The notes under the pieces are model-generated. The model did not search any database and was not told the origin of the DNA. It saw nothing but the letters and a program-made list of their open reading frames with translations. A program made the position numbers and the translations under genes. From Mesorhizobium sp. (GTDB lineage Bacteria > Pseudomonadota > Alphaproteobacteria > Rhizobiales > Rhizobiaceae): a stretch of 39,627 nt of DNA. The stretch covers positions 1 to 39,627 of the forward strand of contig SAQR01000057.1 in assembly GCA_004020365.1 (NCBI GenBank), in the 5' to 3' direction. Of this stretch, positions 18,017-27,478 are shown piece by piece (within the stretch, counting starts at the first letter, position 1; each line of letters starts with the position of its first letter).

Positions 18017-18166
18017 TCCAAAACATTGTGATCGCCGCGACGGCCGAGGTCCACGGCTTGACTACTGACGGACAACGAGGGTGATTTTGCGCCGCTCGGG
18101 CTACCGATGCTCAATCCGCTGAAGAATTTGCCACCATTACGGCAGCCAGCGGCAGACCGACCTTAA
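18010..18166 (+). pseudogene. PIN-domain (VapC/FitB-like) toxin, C-terminal remnant
   Basis: In one frame from 18010 the sequence reads IQNIVIAATAEVHGLT. In the next frame from 18065 it reads LTDNEGDFAPLGLPMLNPLK and ends at TAA 18164-18166. Joined, this is the typical end of a VapC/FitB ribonuclease: the IAATA helix, HGLT, then a T-x-N-x-x-DF motif whose aspartate belongs to the acidic active site, then the terminal LNP. A small indel near 18061-18067 breaks it and the N-terminal half is gone. No antitoxin lies next to it. Together with the stub at 17927 and the repeat at 17797, it accounts for most of the 430 bp between queF and the GGDEF-EAL gene. Confidence 0.55.
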
Positions 18167-18212
18167 CCCGATCAGGCCGCCATTTCCGAAGCGGCGTGTC
18201 AAGATTGGCGCC

Positions 18213-20285
18213 TTACGCCAGCCTTCCCTGCAACACCGTCAGCCTGGCTCTCTTCGGCGTCCGCGCGACCAGCCATTCGCGTGTCTGGTCCTGTGGCATC
18301 GGGAAGGCGATGGAGTAGCCCTGCACCTGGTCGCAGCCGATCGCCATCAGCAAATCGAGCTCAGCCTCGGTTTCGGCGCCCTCGGCGACGATCGAGATGC
18401 CAAGGCCGCGGGCGAGTTCGGTGATGGCACGCACGATCTTGGTGTTGTCGCCGTTCTCATTGATGTTCTGGACGAAGCGGCGATCGATCTTCAGCCTGTC
18501 GATCTCGTTCGGATTGACGTGGCTGAGCGACGCGTAGCCAGTGCCGAAATCATCGAGTTCAAGATGGACGCCGGCGGCGCGGATGTGCCGCAGCTTCGCC
18601 GCGATGCCGGTTTTCTCGTCGTCGAGGATGACGGATTCGACGATCTCGAGCGAAAGTTTTTGTGGCGGCAGCCCAGACTTTTCCAGCGCACCGAAGAGGA
18701 AGGCGTCGAAATCGGCCTCACGCAATTCGGAGCCGGAGACGTTGACAGCGAGCCGTCCGAAGGCAATGCCGGCACGGTTCCACTCCGCCGCCTCGCCGAT
18801 TGCCTTGGCGATGACGATGCGGCCGATCGCAGGCATCAGTCCGCATTTCTCGGCGATGGGAATGAACTCGCCCGGTGCAATCATGCCGCGCTCGGCATGT
18901 TTCCAGCGAACCAGCGCCTCGATGCCGCCGATCGTGCCGTTCGACAACGAAACCTGTGGCTGGAAATAGACCTGGAACGCCTTCTCCGCGATAGCGATCC
19001 TGATGTCATGCTCGAGCCGCTTGCGGTAGTCGAGTTCATGCCGCAACGCCTCGGAGAAGAATGAGAGACTGCCGCCACCCTGCTTCTTGGCAGCGTGGAG
19101 CGCGAGGTCGGCATGAACGAGCAGATCTTGCGCATTGTCGGCATCAATCGGATAGACGGCGACGCCGGCGCTGGCGCCCGGAAGGATGGTCGTGCCCCGA
19201 TAGACGATCGGTTCGTTGATCTGCGTCAGGACGCGCCTGGCGACTGTGTTGATGTCCTCGGTGCCGCCGGCACCGTTGAGGATCATCACGAACTCGTCGC
19301 TGCCGAGACGCACGCAGAGATCCGACGCCCGGCAAGAATCACGCATGCGCTGCGCCGTCACCACCAGCACATAATCGCCGGCGGCGTGGCCAAGCGTGTC
19401 GTTGATCTGCTTGAACCGGTCGAGGTCGAGGTGGACCGCCGCAAGCCGCTCCCGCCGGCGCTGCGCGCCCTTGATCAGCGTATCGAAATGGTCGGTCAGG
19501 AAGGTGCGGTTGTGCAGGCCGGTAAGGCCGTCATGCACCGCGATGAAGGCCATGGAATTGCGGGTATCGATGAGTTCACGCGTCTTGCGCAGGATGGCGT
19601 TCGACATCGGCCTGAAGATGAAAAGTGCCACCAGCACGATGACGCCGATAGTCGAGTAGAACAGCGTTCGATGGAGATCGAGAAGTCTTTCCGATTGCGC
19701 ATCGGCTTGGGCGTTGATGCGATGGCCGAGTGCCGCATAGCCCGACAGAGTTGCATTGGCGACGGAAGCGTCGAGATTGACGCGTTCGCCGCCACCCTTG
19801 TAGCCGCCATTGTCGGCCATACCGAGTTGCGATTCAAACGCCGAAACCAGTCGTTCGCCGTTGGCGATAAGCCCGACCGAGAAGTAATCGAGATGAAACG
19901 GCTTGGCGAAAAGGACGCTCTCGACTGACTTTGGATCGAGCCTTGCCGGTGACGTCGGGTCGGCGACCACCCGCTCGAGCAGAAGGTCGTAGTTCCTCTC
20001 GAAGTCGGCCGTGGCCTGTTTGAATGCGGTGACCAGAGCCGGTTGTTGGTTGCGCGTAGCTGCACCTGCCGCGTTGGCAAGGAAGACAATGCGTTGCGAC
20101 AGCACCTTTTGCATGCCGACAATATCGAGCAGCGTCTCGTCGTTCCGCTGGCCAGCCATCATCTGCTGGAGAAGGATGAAGGAGGCCATCACCATGGCTG
20201 CAATGATCAGCAGCGCCAGCCAATAGCCTGCCTTGACCAGCAGTATGAGCCTGCCCGAAATGGTCTGCATCGGTTGCTGCGACAT
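18213..20285 (-). CDS. Membrane GGDEF-EAL protein (bifunctional diguanylate cyclase/phosphodiesterase)
   Basis: A 690-residue cyclic-di-GMP enzyme. A transmembrane helix at about residues 14-36 and another at about 207-226 enclose a periplasmic sensor; its start (DIVGMQKVLSQRIVFLANA) resembles the PilJ/NarX-type helical domain. The GGDEF domain (about 250-410) has DGLTGLHNRTFL and DLDRFKQINDTLGH, but its active-site loop reads RLGSDEFV, with Ser for the second Gly. The EAL domain (about 430-680) looks complete: EALVRW, NVSGSEL, DDFGTGYASLSHV, KIDRRFV and EGAETEAEL. Phosphodiesterase activity is therefore likely, while cyclase activity is uncertain. The gene stands alone. Confidence 0.9.
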   Translation of the reverse strand: MSQQPMQTISGRLILLVKAGYWLALLIIAAMVMASFILLQQMMAGQRNDETLLDIVGMQKVLSQRIVFLANAAGAATRNQQPALVTAFKQATADFERNYDLLLERVVADPTSPARLDPKSVESVLFAKPFHLDYFSVGLIANGERLVSAFESQLGMADNGGYKGGGERVNLDASVANATLSGYAALGHRINAQADAQSERLLDLHRTLFYSTIGVIVLVALFIFRPMSNAILRKTRELIDTRNSMAFIAVHDGLTGLHNRTFLTDHFDTLIKGAQRRRERLAAVHLDLDRFKQINDTLGHAAGDYVLVVTAQRMRDSCRASDLCVRLGSDEFVMILNGAGGTEDINTVARRVLTQINEPIVYRGTTILPGASAGVAVYPIDADNAQDLLVHADLALHAAKKQGGGSLSFFSEALRHELDYRKRLEHDIRIAIAEKAFQVYFQPQVSLSNGTIGGIEALVRWKHAERGMIAPGEFIPIAEKCGLMPAIGRIVIAKAIGEAAEWNRAGIAFGRLAVNVSGSELREADFDAFLFGALEKSGLPPQKLSLEIVESVILDDEKTGIAAKLRHIRAAGVHLELDDFGTGYASLSHVNPNEIDRLKIDRRFVQNINENGDNTKIVRAITELARGLGISIVAEGAETEAELDLLMAIGCDQVQGYSIAFPMPQDQTREWLVARTPKRARLTVLQGRLA

Positions 20286-20566
20286 TTTCTGGGGCGGTCC
20301 CTCTCGCCGACAGATTGTTGGGTATGAGAACCATTGGCTTGAAAGGTTAACAGCTCCGGAAGCCGACAGAGCAGCAGCGGTGGAAAGCTCGCAAAATGGT
20401 TATCGCCTTCTTTCGCGCCGCAGCTGCATTTGAACATCTGCCATTTGGCGGCATTCTGGGGCGGTATTCTGGCCACTGAGCGTCGGGTCAGCGAAGCCGT
20501 CGCTTTTGCGGTGGATTTTTCGCCCGCGCGGGGCGACAGTCCATTCAATCTCAACAGGGCCAGATC
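20286..20566. other. Divergent intergenic region between GGDEF-EAL gene and kbl
   Basis: This 281-bp region presumably holds the promoters of both genes. I see no consensus promoter pair, operator or known element. A short imperfect direct repeat (GGCATTCTGG and GGTATTCTGG, about 20452-20474) is the only regularity noted. Confidence 0.4.
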
Positions 20567-21754
20567 ATGAGCGCGGCATTTCTCTCCCATATCGACAGCG
20601 AGCTTAAAGGGCTGAAATCGGCCGGCCTCTACAAATCCGAGCGGGTGATCACCTCGACGCAATCGGCTGAGATCGAGGTCGGCGGCGAGAGGGTACTGAA
20701 TTTCTGCGCCAACAATTATCTTGGCCTCGCCGATAGCGCCGACTTGCGCGAAGCGGCCAAGCAGGCACTCGACCGCTATGGTTATGGCATGGCGTCGGTG
20801 CGTTTCATCTGCGGCACGCAGGAAGAGCACAAGCAGCTCGAGGCGACGATTTCTGGGTTTCTCGGCATGGAGGACACGATCCTCTACGGCTCCTGCTTCG
20901 ACGCCAATGGCGGCCTGTTCGAGACGCTGCTCGGCGAGGAGGATGCGGTCATTTCGGACGCGCTGAACCATGCCTCGATCATCGACGGCGTGCGGCTGTC
21001 GAAGGCGAAGCGTTTCCGTTACGCCAACAACGACATGGCCGACCTGGAAGCGCGGCTGAAGGAGGCGATGGATTGCCGTTTTCGGCTGATCGCCACCGAT
21101 GGTGTATTTTCCATGGACGGCATCATCGCCAATCTGAAGGGCGTCTGCGATCTCGCCGACAAGTACGATGCAATGGTAATGGTCGACGACAGCCATGCAG
21201 TCGGCTTCGTCGGTAAGAACGGGCGCGGCTCGGCCGAGTATTGCGGCGTCGAGGGCAGGGTGGATATCATCACCGGCACGCTCGGCAAGGCATTGGGCGG
21301 CGCGTCGGGCGGCTACACATCGGGCAAGAGCCAGGTGGTCGACTGGCTGCGCCAGCGCTCGCGTCCCTATCTGTTTTCCAACACGCTGATGCCGGCGATC
21401 GCCGGCGCCTCGATCCGGGTTTTCGAACTGATCAAAAATGGCGATGCGCTGCGTCAGCGCCTCTATGCCAATGCAGCGCGGTTCCGGTCTGAAATGGGTA
21501 AGCTCGGCTTTACGCTGGCCGGCGCCGATCATCCGATCGTTCCGGTCATGCTCGGCGATGCGACGCTGGCGCAGGAGATGGCGGCGCGCATGCTGCAGCG
21601 CGGCATCTATGTCATCGGCTTCTCGTTTCCGGTGGTGCCGAAGGGCCAGGCGCGCATCCGCACGCAAATGTCGGCCGCCCATTCCAGCGCCGACATCGAC
21701 CGTGCCGTGGCAGCATTTGGCGACGTCGGAAAAGAGCTAGGTGTAATCGCTTGA
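20567..21754 (+). CDS. kbl: Glycine C-acetyltransferase (2-amino-3-ketobutyrate CoA ligase)
   Basis: A 395-residue PLP enzyme of the alpha-oxoamine synthase family. It cleaves 2-amino-3-ketobutyrate with CoA to glycine and acetyl-CoA, the second step of threonine degradation. Landmarks are [57 protein letters not shown] and [19 protein letters not shown], where the lysine of LGKALGG forms the PLP Schiff base. The length is exactly typical of Kbl. The tdh gene follows after one small SRPBCC gene, supporting the specific Kbl assignment over related AONS/ALAS enzymes. Confidence 0.95.
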   Translation: MSAAFLSHIDSELKGLKSAGLYKSERVITSTQSAEIEVGGERVLNFCANNYLGLADSADLREAAKQALDRYGYGMASVRFICGTQEEHKQLEATISGFLGMEDTILYGSCFDANGGLFETLLGEEDAVISDALNHASIIDGVRLSKAKRFRYANNDMADLEARLKEAMDCRFRLIATDGVFSMDGIIANLKGVCDLADKYDAMVMVDDSHAVGFVGKNGRGSAEYCGVEGRVDIITGTLGKALGGASGGYTSGKSQVVDWLRQRSRPYLFSNTLMPAIAGASIRVFELIKNGDALRQRLYANAARFRSEMGKLGFTLAGADHPIVPVMLGDATLAQEMAARMLQRGIYVIGFSFPVVPKGQARIRTQMSAAHSSADIDRAVAAFGDVGKELGVIA

Positions 21755-21775
21755 CCCTATCGCAGGAAGCCGGCC

Positions 21776-22219
21776 ATGACGATCGACGTGACGAGCAAGA
21801 TCGAGATCGCCAGGCCACGCGCGGTCGTCGCCGACTTTTCCGCCGATCCGGACAACGTTCCGCGCTGGTACGTCAATATCAAATCGGTGGAATGGAAAAC
21901 GCCCCGACCGGCCCGGGCAGGATCGAGAATTGCATTCGTGGCGCAGTTCCTCGGAAGGCGGCTTGTTTACACCTACGAAATCGTCGAGCTCGTGCAGGGC
22001 GAGCGGCTTGTAATGCGAACCGCCGAAGGGCCGTTTCCCATGGAAACGAGTTATGCGTGGCGGGATGCTGGCGAAGGCCGCACCCATATGGCGCTCAGGA
22101 ACCGCGGCGCGCCAACCGGCTTTTCCCGTCTGGTTGCCCCGTTCGTGGCTTTGGCCGTCCGGCGTTCGACCGATCGAGATTTGCTGCGACTGAAGAGAAT
22201 CCTGGAGGCGGCCGCCTGA
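21776..22219 (+). CDS. SRPBCC-family (START/polyketide cyclase-like) protein
   Basis: A 147-residue protein with the SRPBCC pattern. A start strand leads into ARPRAVVADFSADPDNVPRWY, then WKTPRPARAGSRIAFVAQFLG and GERLVMRTAEGPFPMETSY, ending in the long C-terminal helix (RLVAPFVALAVRRST...LLRLKRILEAA). Such proteins bind small hydrophobic ligands in a deep pocket; no catalytic role can be read. AGGAAG precedes the ATG. It lies 21 bp after kbl and 45 bp before tdh, so it is probably cotranscribed with the threonine pathway genes. Confidence 0.8.
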   Translation: MTIDVTSKIEIARPRAVVADFSADPDNVPRWYVNIKSVEWKTPRPARAGSRIAFVAQFLGRRLVYTYEIVELVQGERLVMRTAEGPFPMETSYAWRDAGEGRTHMALRNRGAPTGFSRLVAPFVALAVRRSTDRDLLRLKRILEAAA

Positions 22220-22264
22220 TGCAGCCGATCTGTCAAGACAGGCAAGATTTTTGAGGAGCGTCTG

Positions 22265-23299
22265 ATGTCGAACATGATGAAGGCGCTGGTCAAGGCCAAG
22301 GCCGAGCCGGGCATCTGGATGGAAGAGGTGCCGGTGCCGGAAATCGGCCCGAACGACGTTCTGATCAAGATCAGGAAGACCGCGATCTGCGGTACCGACG
22401 TCCATATCTACAATTGGGACCAGTGGGCGCAGAAGACCGTGCCGGTGCCGATGGTGACCGGCCACGAATTCGTCGGCACGGTCGCCGACTTCGGCGCGGC
22501 GGTCACCGAATACAGGATCGGCCAGCGTGTTTCGGGTGAAGGCCACATCGTCTGCGGCCATTGCCGGAATTGCCGGGCGGGCAGGGGGCATCTGTGCCGC
22601 AACACACTCGGCGTCGGCGTCAACCGGCCAGGCGCCTTCGGTGAATATCTGGCGATCCCGCAGCACAACGTCGTGCCGATCCCCGATGACGTGCCCGACG
22701 AGATCGCCGCAATCTTCGATCCCCTGGGCAATGCGGTTCACACCGCACTGTCCTTCGATCTGGTCGGCGAGGACGTGCTGGTCACCGGCGCCGGGCCGAT
22801 CGGCATCATGGCTGCACTCGTCGCTCAATGCGTCGGCGCGCGAAAAGTGGTCATCACCGACATCAACCCGGTGCGGCTGGCGTTGGCGAAAAAGCTCCGC
22901 GTCGAGCATGTGGTCGACGCGTCGAAGGAAAAGCTGCGCGATATCATGCCGGCGCTCGGCATGACCGAAGGTTTTGACGTCGGCCTGGAAATGTCGGGCG
23001 CGGCACCCGCCTTCCGCGACATGATCGACGCCATGAACAATGGCGGCAAGATCGCCATTTTGGGCATCGCGCCGACCGGCTTCGAGATCGACTGGAACAA
23101 GGTCATCTTCAAGATGCTGCATCTCAAGGGCATTTATGGCCGCGAAATGTTCGAGACCTGGTACAAGATGATCGCCCTGGTGCAGGGCCCGCTCGATGTC
23201 AGCGGGTTGATCACCCACCGCATCGGCGTGGACGACTATATTTCCGGCTTCGAGGCGATGAAGAGCGGCAATTCCGGCAAGGTGGTGATGGACTGGTGA
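22265..23299 (+). CDS. tdh: L-threonine 3-dehydrogenase
   Basis: A 344-residue zinc-dependent medium-chain dehydrogenase. It oxidises threonine to 2-amino-3-ketobutyrate, the substrate of Kbl. Catalytic zinc ligands are visible in [17 protein letters not shown] (Cys) and [10 protein letters not shown] (His-Glu). The structural-zinc cysteines are in [18 protein letters not shown]. The NAD-binding loop is [16 protein letters not shown], and [13 protein letters not shown] near the C-terminus is characteristic of Tdh. GAGGAGC precedes the ATG at 22265. The kbl gene on the same strand confirms the assignment. Confidence 0.95.
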   Translation: MSNMMKALVKAKAEPGIWMEEVPVPEIGPNDVLIKIRKTAICGTDVHIYNWDQWAQKTVPVPMVTGHEFVGTVADFGAAVTEYRIGQRVSGEGHIVCGHCRNCRAGRGHLCRNTLGVGVNRPGAFGEYLAIPQHNVVPIPDDVPDEIAAIFDPLGNAVHTALSFDLVGEDVLVTGAGPIGIMAALVAQCVGARKVVITDINPVRLALAKKLRVEHVVDASKEKLRDIMPALGMTEGFDVGLEMSGAAPAFRDMIDAMNNGGKIAILGIAPTGFEIDWNKVIFKMLHLKGIYGREMFETWYKMIALVQGPLDVSGLITHRIGVDDYISGFEAMKSGNSGKVVMDW

Positions 23300-23356
23300 G
23301 GATAGAATAATAGCCGTTTGCGATCCTTCGCGCTGTCCCGCCAGTGTGTAGGTGAT

Positions 23357-23812
23357 CTAGCCGCTGGCCAAAGCCGTCTCCAGCGCGGCCACTCCGCTGA
23401 CGATCGCCATCCGCTCTTCTGCACTCAGCCTTCCCAGCAGTTCCCGCTCGAACGCCTTCGCCAGCGGCACCATTTCGCGATAGGCGGCAAGGCCCGCTCC
23501 GGTCAGCGTCAGATGCTCGATGCGGCGGTCTTTTTCATCCGGTTTGCGCGTCAGCCACCGCCGCCGTTCGAGTTCGGCGACGGCGCGCGAAACCTTGGTC
23601 TTGTGCATGGCCGACTGTTCGCCGAGCGCTGTTGCCGTCATCGTGCCGTGCTGGCCGAGACCGGCCAGCGTGCGCCATTCGGGTCGCGTCAGGCCGTGGC
23701 GGTCCTTGTAAACCCTGGAAAATTCGCGACTGACAGCATCGGCAAGGCGATAGAGCCGGTAGGGCAGGAAGCTTTCAAGTTCGAGCGTGTCAGCCTCCAT
23801 GGCCTGCTCCAT
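23357..23812 (-). CDS. MarR-family regulator, likely of homogentisate catabolism
   Basis: A 151-residue MarR-type winged-helix protein. The core includes LTRPEWRTLAGLGQHGTMTATALGEQ, broken over the recognition region, then MHKTKVSRAVAELERRRWL and the wing KPDEKDRRIEHLTLT. It is divergent from hmgA with 67 bp between the start codons, so it probably represses hmgA and the genes after it, with a pathway intermediate as ligand. An ATG at 23800 is an alternative start. GTTACA direct repeats in the shared gap are candidate binding sites. Confidence 0.85.
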   Translation of the reverse strand: MEQAMEADTLELESFLPYRLYRLADAVSREFSRVYKDRHGLTRPEWRTLAGLGQHGTMTATALGEQSAMHKTKVSRAVAELERRRWLTRKPDEKDRRIEHLTLTGAGLAAYREMVPLAKAFERELLGRLSAEERMAIVSGVAALETALASG

Positions 23813-23823
23813 CGTGGTTGATA

Positions 23824-23849
23824 GTTACATTTTCGATGGTTACAAATGA
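23824..23849. promoter_or_regulatory. Candidate MarR operator in the marR-hmgA gap
   Basis: GTTACA occurs at 23824-23829 and 23839-23844 (15-bp phasing), and CATTT/AAATG form a short inverted pair (23828-23832 and 23843-23847). The region lies between the divergent start codons, about 35-55 bp upstream of hmgA. Confidence 0.35.
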
Positions 23850-23879
23850 AACCAGTTTGGTCAATCCAGGGAGGATGCC

Positions 23880-25193
23880 ATGGCTTTTTCCTACATGCCG
23901 GGCTTCGGCAACGACTTCGAAACCGAGACTTTGCCTGGTTCGCTGCCGCAAGGGCGGAATTCGCCGCAGCGGCCGGCCTACGGCCTCTATGCCGAGCAGC
24001 TTTCGGGCTCGCCCTTCACCGCGCCGCGCGGCACTAATGAGCGTTCCTGGCTTTATCGCATCAGGCCGAGCGTCAGGCACACCGGCCGCTTCAAGGCGGA
24101 AAAATATCCGCTGTGGAAAAGTGCGCCGAATGTCGGCGATCACGAACTGGCGCTTGGCCAATATCGCTGGAACCCGGTGCCGATGCCGAAGGAACCGACC
24201 GACTTCATTGCCGGCATGCGCTCGATGACCACCGCCGGCGACGTGCTCGGCCAGACCGGCATGGCCGCCCATGTCTATGTCGCCAACCGCTCGATGGAAG
24301 ACGACCATTTCTTCAACGCCGACGGCGAGTTGCTTATTGTGCCGCAAGTGGGGGCGCTGCGCTTCGTCACCGAGATGGGCGTCATCGAACTGCGACCGGG
24401 CGAGATCGCCGTGCTGCCGCGCGGCCTGGTGTTCAAGGTCGAACTGATCGATGAAACGGTGCGCGGCTATGTCTGCGAGAACTACGGCGCCAAGCTGACG
24501 CTGCCGGATCGTGGCCCGATCGGCGCCAATTGCCTGGCCAATCCGCGCGATTTCAAGACGCCTTGTGCCTGGTTCGAGGACAAGGAAACGCCGTGCCGGC
24601 TGATCGTGAAATGGTGCGGCCAGTTCCATGTCACCGAACTCGATCATTCGCCGCTGGATGTGGTGGCTTGGCACGGCAACTACTCGCCCTACAAGTATGA
24701 TCTTGCAACGTTTTCGCCGGTCGGCGCGATCCTGTTCGACCATCCCGATCCGTCGATCTTCACGGTGCTGACCGCGCCGAGCGGCGAAGAGGGCACCGCC
24801 AACATCGACTTCGTCATTTTTCCGCCGCGCTGGCTGGTGGCCGAAAACACGTTTCGCCCGCCCTGGTATCACCGCAACATCATGAGCGAGTTCATGGGTT
24901 TGATCCACGGCCAGTACGACGCCAAGGAAGAGGGCTTCGTTCCCGGCGGCATCAGCCTGCACAATCTGATGCTGGCCCACGGGCCTGACGCGTCTGGCTT
25001 CGAAAAGGCCTCGCGCGCCGAGCTGAAACCGGTCAAGCTCGACAACACCATGGCCTTCATGTTCGAGACGCGATTCCCGCAGATGCTGACCCGCTACGCC
25101 GCCGAGGTCGAAACCCGGCAGGACAATTACATCGACTGCTGGGCCGATCTGAAGAAGCGCTTCAACGGCACGCCCGAGGGCGACTGGTCTTGA
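23880..25193 (+). CDS. hmgA: Homogentisate 1,2-dioxygenase
   Basis: A 437-residue non-heme iron dioxygenase that opens homogentisate to maleylacetoacetate in tyrosine and phenylalanine degradation. The N-terminus [20 protein letters not shown] and the early [20 protein letters not shown] are classic HmgA. Iron-ligand regions appear in [21 protein letters not shown], split around the His and Glu, and in [15 protein letters not shown]. Length is typical. A strong GGGAGGA ribosome-binding site precedes the ATG. Its stop overlaps the next gene's possible TTG start by 4 bp, so an operon with the hydrolase and fumarylacetoacetase genes is likely. Confidence 0.97.
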   Translation: MAFSYMPGFGNDFETETLPGSLPQGRNSPQRPAYGLYAEQLSGSPFTAPRGTNERSWLYRIRPSVRHTGRFKAEKYPLWKSAPNVGDHELALGQYRWNPVPMPKEPTDFIAGMRSMTTAGDVLGQTGMAAHVYVANRSMEDDHFFNADGELLIVPQVGALRFVTEMGVIELRPGEIAVLPRGLVFKVELIDETVRGYVCENYGAKLTLPDRGPIGANCLANPRDFKTPCAWFEDKETPCRLIVKWCGQFHVTELDHSPLDVVAWHGNYSPYKYDLATFSPVGAILFDHPDPSIFTVLTAPSGEEGTANIDFVIFPPRWLVAENTFRPPWYHRNIMSEFMGLIHGQYDAKEEGFVPGGISLHNLMLAHGPDASGFEKASRAELKPVKLDNTMAFMFETRFPQMLTRYAAEVETRQDNYIDCWADLKKRFNGTPEGDWS

Positions 25194-26074
25194 GCGCTGA
25201 TCCAATGCGGGATCGGCTGGTGCTGCTCGGCTCGAAAGGCGGCCCGGCGCTCCGGCCGGGCGGGCCGTGGCCGAGTTCGTCGCTGCTGAAGTTCGGCGGA
25301 CGCACCATCGTCGTGGATTGCGGGCTTGGCGTGACGCGCGGGCTGGCCGAGACCGGCATCAACCTGAAGGCGCTCGACCTGGTCTTCATCACGCATCTGC
25401 ATTCCGACCATATGCTGGAACTCGGTCCGCTGATACACACTGCCTGGACCGCGGGCCTGGCGACACCGGTCACCGTCTTCGGCCCGCCCGGCACCGGCCA
25501 TTACTGGCAGCGCTTTTGCCAGGCGATGGAATTCGACATCGAGATACGCATCGTCGACGAAGGCCGGCCAGTTATCGCAGATATGGTTTCGATCATCGAG
25601 TTCGGCGAAGGCCGGGTGATGGAGGAGCGCGGCCTGAAGGTTTTGGCGCTGCGCGTCGACCATCCGCCGGTGACAGACTGCTTTGCGCTGCGCTTCGAGC
25701 ATGCCGGACAAAGCATCGTATTTTCCGCCGATACGGCGTTCTTTCCGCCATTGGCCGATTTTGCCAAAGGCGCCGACATCCTCGTCCATGAAGCCATGCT
25801 GCAACAAGGCATCGAGCGGCTCGTCGCGAAAACCGGCAATGGCGCGCGGCTGAGAGAGCATCTGCTCGCCAGCCATAGTTTTGCTGAGGAGGCGGGGCGC
25901 ATCGCCACCGATGCCGGGGTTAGGACACTGGTGCTCAACCACCTCATTCCAGCCGATGATCCCGAGATCGGCGAGGCCGACTGGATCGCCGCCGTCAGGA
26001 AAACATGGTCCGGAGACTTGGCGATCGCCCGCGACGGCCTTGTTGTGGGGCTGGAGCACGATCCCGAAAAGTGA
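25190..26074 (+). CDS. MBL-fold metallo-hydrolase
   Basis: A 294-residue metallo-beta-lactamase-fold hydrolase, closest in style to RNase Z-like enzymes. The metal motif is [16 protein letters not shown] (H-x-H-x-D-H). Further ligands are probably in [14 protein letters not shown] and [16 protein letters not shown] at 25190 would give a 4-bp overlap with the hmgA stop; the ATG at 25205 is the alternative start. Its placement between hmgA and fumarylacetoacetase is suggestive of a role in tyrosine breakdown, such as hydrolysis of a thioester or lactone by-product, but nothing in the sequence identifies the substrate. Confidence 0.85.
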   Translation: MSADPMRDRLVLLGSKGGPALRPGGPWPSSSLLKFGGRTIVVDCGLGVTRGLAETGINLKALDLVFITHLHSDHMLELGPLIHTAWTAGLATPVTVFGPPGTGHYWQRFCQAMEFDIEIRIVDEGRPVIADMVSIIEFGEGRVMEERGLKVLALRVDHPPVTDCFALRFEHAGQSIVFSADTAFFPPLADFAKGADILVHEAMLQQGIERLVAKTGNGARLREHLLASHSFAEEAGRIATDAGVRTLVLNHLIPADDPEIGEADWIAAVRKTWSGDLAIARDGLVVGLEHDPEK

Positions 26075-26131
26075 TCATGCATAGAGCAAAATTCAAAGCG
26101 GCACCAAAGCCGCATCAGGAGAGGAAACCGC

Positions 26132-27145
26132 ATGAAGCTTGCCACATTGAAGGACGGGACGCGCGACGGAAAGCTGGTCGTCGTCTCGCGCGACCTGACG
26201 CGGTTCACCGATGCCTCGTTTCTGGTGCCGACGCTGCAGGCGGCGCTCGACGACTGGAGCCGGATCGCGCCGCATCTGGCGACAATAGCGGAATCGCTGG
26301 AGAACAATGCGGTGCCGTCAGCGCGCTTTCACGAGCATGATGCCCATTCGCCGTTGCCGCGCGCCTACCAGTGGGCCGACGGTTCGGCCTATGTGAATCA
26401 TGTCGAACTGGTGCGGAAGGCGCGCGGCGCCGAGATGCCGGCAAGCTTCTGGACCGATCCGCTGCTCTACCAGGGTGGTTCGGACAGTTTCATCGCGCCG
26501 CGTGATCCGATCCGGATAGTCGACGAGGCTCTTGGCGTCGACATGGAAGGGGAGGTCGCTGTCATTGTCGACGATGTGCCGATTGGCGCAAGCCTTGATG
26601 AGGCGCAGGCCGCGATCCGGCTGGTCATGCTGGTCAATGACGTCACGCTGCGCTCCCTCACCGCGCCGGAGCTTGCCAAGGGTTTTGGCTTCTTCCAATC
26701 AAAGCCGTCCTCGGCTTTTTCGCCCGTCGCGGTGACGCCGGACGAACTGGGCGAGGCCTGGGATGGCGGCAAGGTTAGCCTGCCGCTGCTGGTCGACCTC
26801 AACGGCAAGCCGTTCGGCCGCGCCAACGCCGGCGTCGACATGACCTTCGATTTTCCGGCGCTGATTGTGCATGCCGCGAAAACCCGGCCGCTGGCCGCCG
26901 GCACCATCATCGGTTCGGGCACGGTCTCCAACAAGCTCGACGGCGGCCCTGGCAAGCCGGTCTCGGCGGACGGCGCCGGCTATTCCTGCATTGCCGAGTT
27001 GCGCATGATCGAGACGATCGAAGCCGGCGAGCCGACAACCCCGTTCCTGCGCTTTGGCGATACGGTGCGCATAGAGATGAAGGACCGGACCGGACATTCG
27101 ATTTTTGGCGCGATCGAGCAGAAGGTCGAGAAATACGCAATTTGA
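26132..27145 (+). CDS. Fumarylacetoacetase (FAH family)
   Basis: A 337-residue fumarylacetoacetate hydrolase-family protein. It would split fumarylacetoacetate to fumarate and acetoacetate, the last step of homogentisate degradation. The catalytic core contains VNHVELVRKARGAEMP, then DMEGEVAVIVDDVPIG with the metal-binding acidic residues, LVNDVTLRSL with the metal-binding Asp, and TIIGSGTVSN. GGAGAGG precedes the ATG at 26132. Members of this family also include other beta-diketone hydrolases, but the position after hmgA makes fumarylacetoacetase the best call. No maleylacetoacetate isomerase gene is present in the window. Confidence 0.9.
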   Translation: MKLATLKDGTRDGKLVVVSRDLTRFTDASFLVPTLQAALDDWSRIAPHLATIAESLENNAVPSARFHEHDAHSPLPRAYQWADGSAYVNHVELVRKARGAEMPASFWTDPLLYQGGSDSFIAPRDPIRIVDEALGVDMEGEVAVIVDDVPIGASLDEAQAAIRLVMLVNDVTLRSLTAPELAKGFGFFQSKPSSAFSPVAVTPDELGEAWDGGKVSLPLLVDLNGKPFGRANAGVDMTFDFPALIVHAAKTRPLAAGTIIGSGTVSNKLDGGPGKPVSADGAGYSCIAELRMIETIEAGEPTTPFLRFGDTVRIEMKDRTGHSIFGAIEQKVEKYAI

Positions 27146-27189
27146 AGCAATCTTATCTAGCGTCGTTCCGAAGCGCTGGCAGGATCAGG

Positions 27190-27477
27190 ATGCCGTACAC
27201 TGCTACTTATCTTTGGTTCGTGGGAATTTGTAGCATCGCTACTGCCTGGCTTTTTATTTCGGCGATCCGGCTCTGTCGTCAGGTCGAGGATCGATCTGAA
27301 AGACTGCGTAACTTTAGTAGCGTGGCGCGTCGGCCGAAGCTTGTTAACGTCGCTATAAATCGGGACGTTGCGAGCGATGTTGAAACGCAAGCGCTGCGCC
27401 GTGGCATGATCGCTCGTCTGCTAGCCATAGGTGCTCTCGGTATCGCCGTGAATTTGATTGCCTGGACTGGTGTGTGA
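27190..27477 (+). CDS. Small putative membrane protein
   Basis: A 95-residue reading frame from the ATG at 27190 (MPYTATYLWFVGICSIATAW). It has two hydrophobic segments, about residues 5-27 and about 73-94 (LLAIGALGIAVNLIAWTGV), flanking a polar middle with RRPKLVNVAINRDV. Its base composition is visibly lower in GC than the flanking genes and its codon use is less biased. It ends at or over the start of the dinB gene. I recognise no family. It may be a genuine small inner-membrane protein acquired between two older genes. Confidence 0.5.
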   Translation: MPYTATYLWFVGICSIATAWLFISAIRLCRQVEDRSERLRNFSSVARRPKLVNVAINRDVASDVETQALRRGMIARLLAIGALGIAVNLIAWTGV

Positions 27478-27478
27478 C

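Noticed and set aside
20207-25205. Long minus-strand frames opposite kbl, tdh and hmgA (470-490 codons)
   Set aside because: They are antisense to clear genes, lack family motifs, and have the Arg/His-rich composition typical of shadow frames in high-GC DNA.
27142-27189. TTG start at 27142 for the small membrane protein
   Set aside because: It would begin inside the fumarylacetoacetase stop without a ribosome-binding site; the ATG at 27190 directly precedes the first hydrophobic segment.
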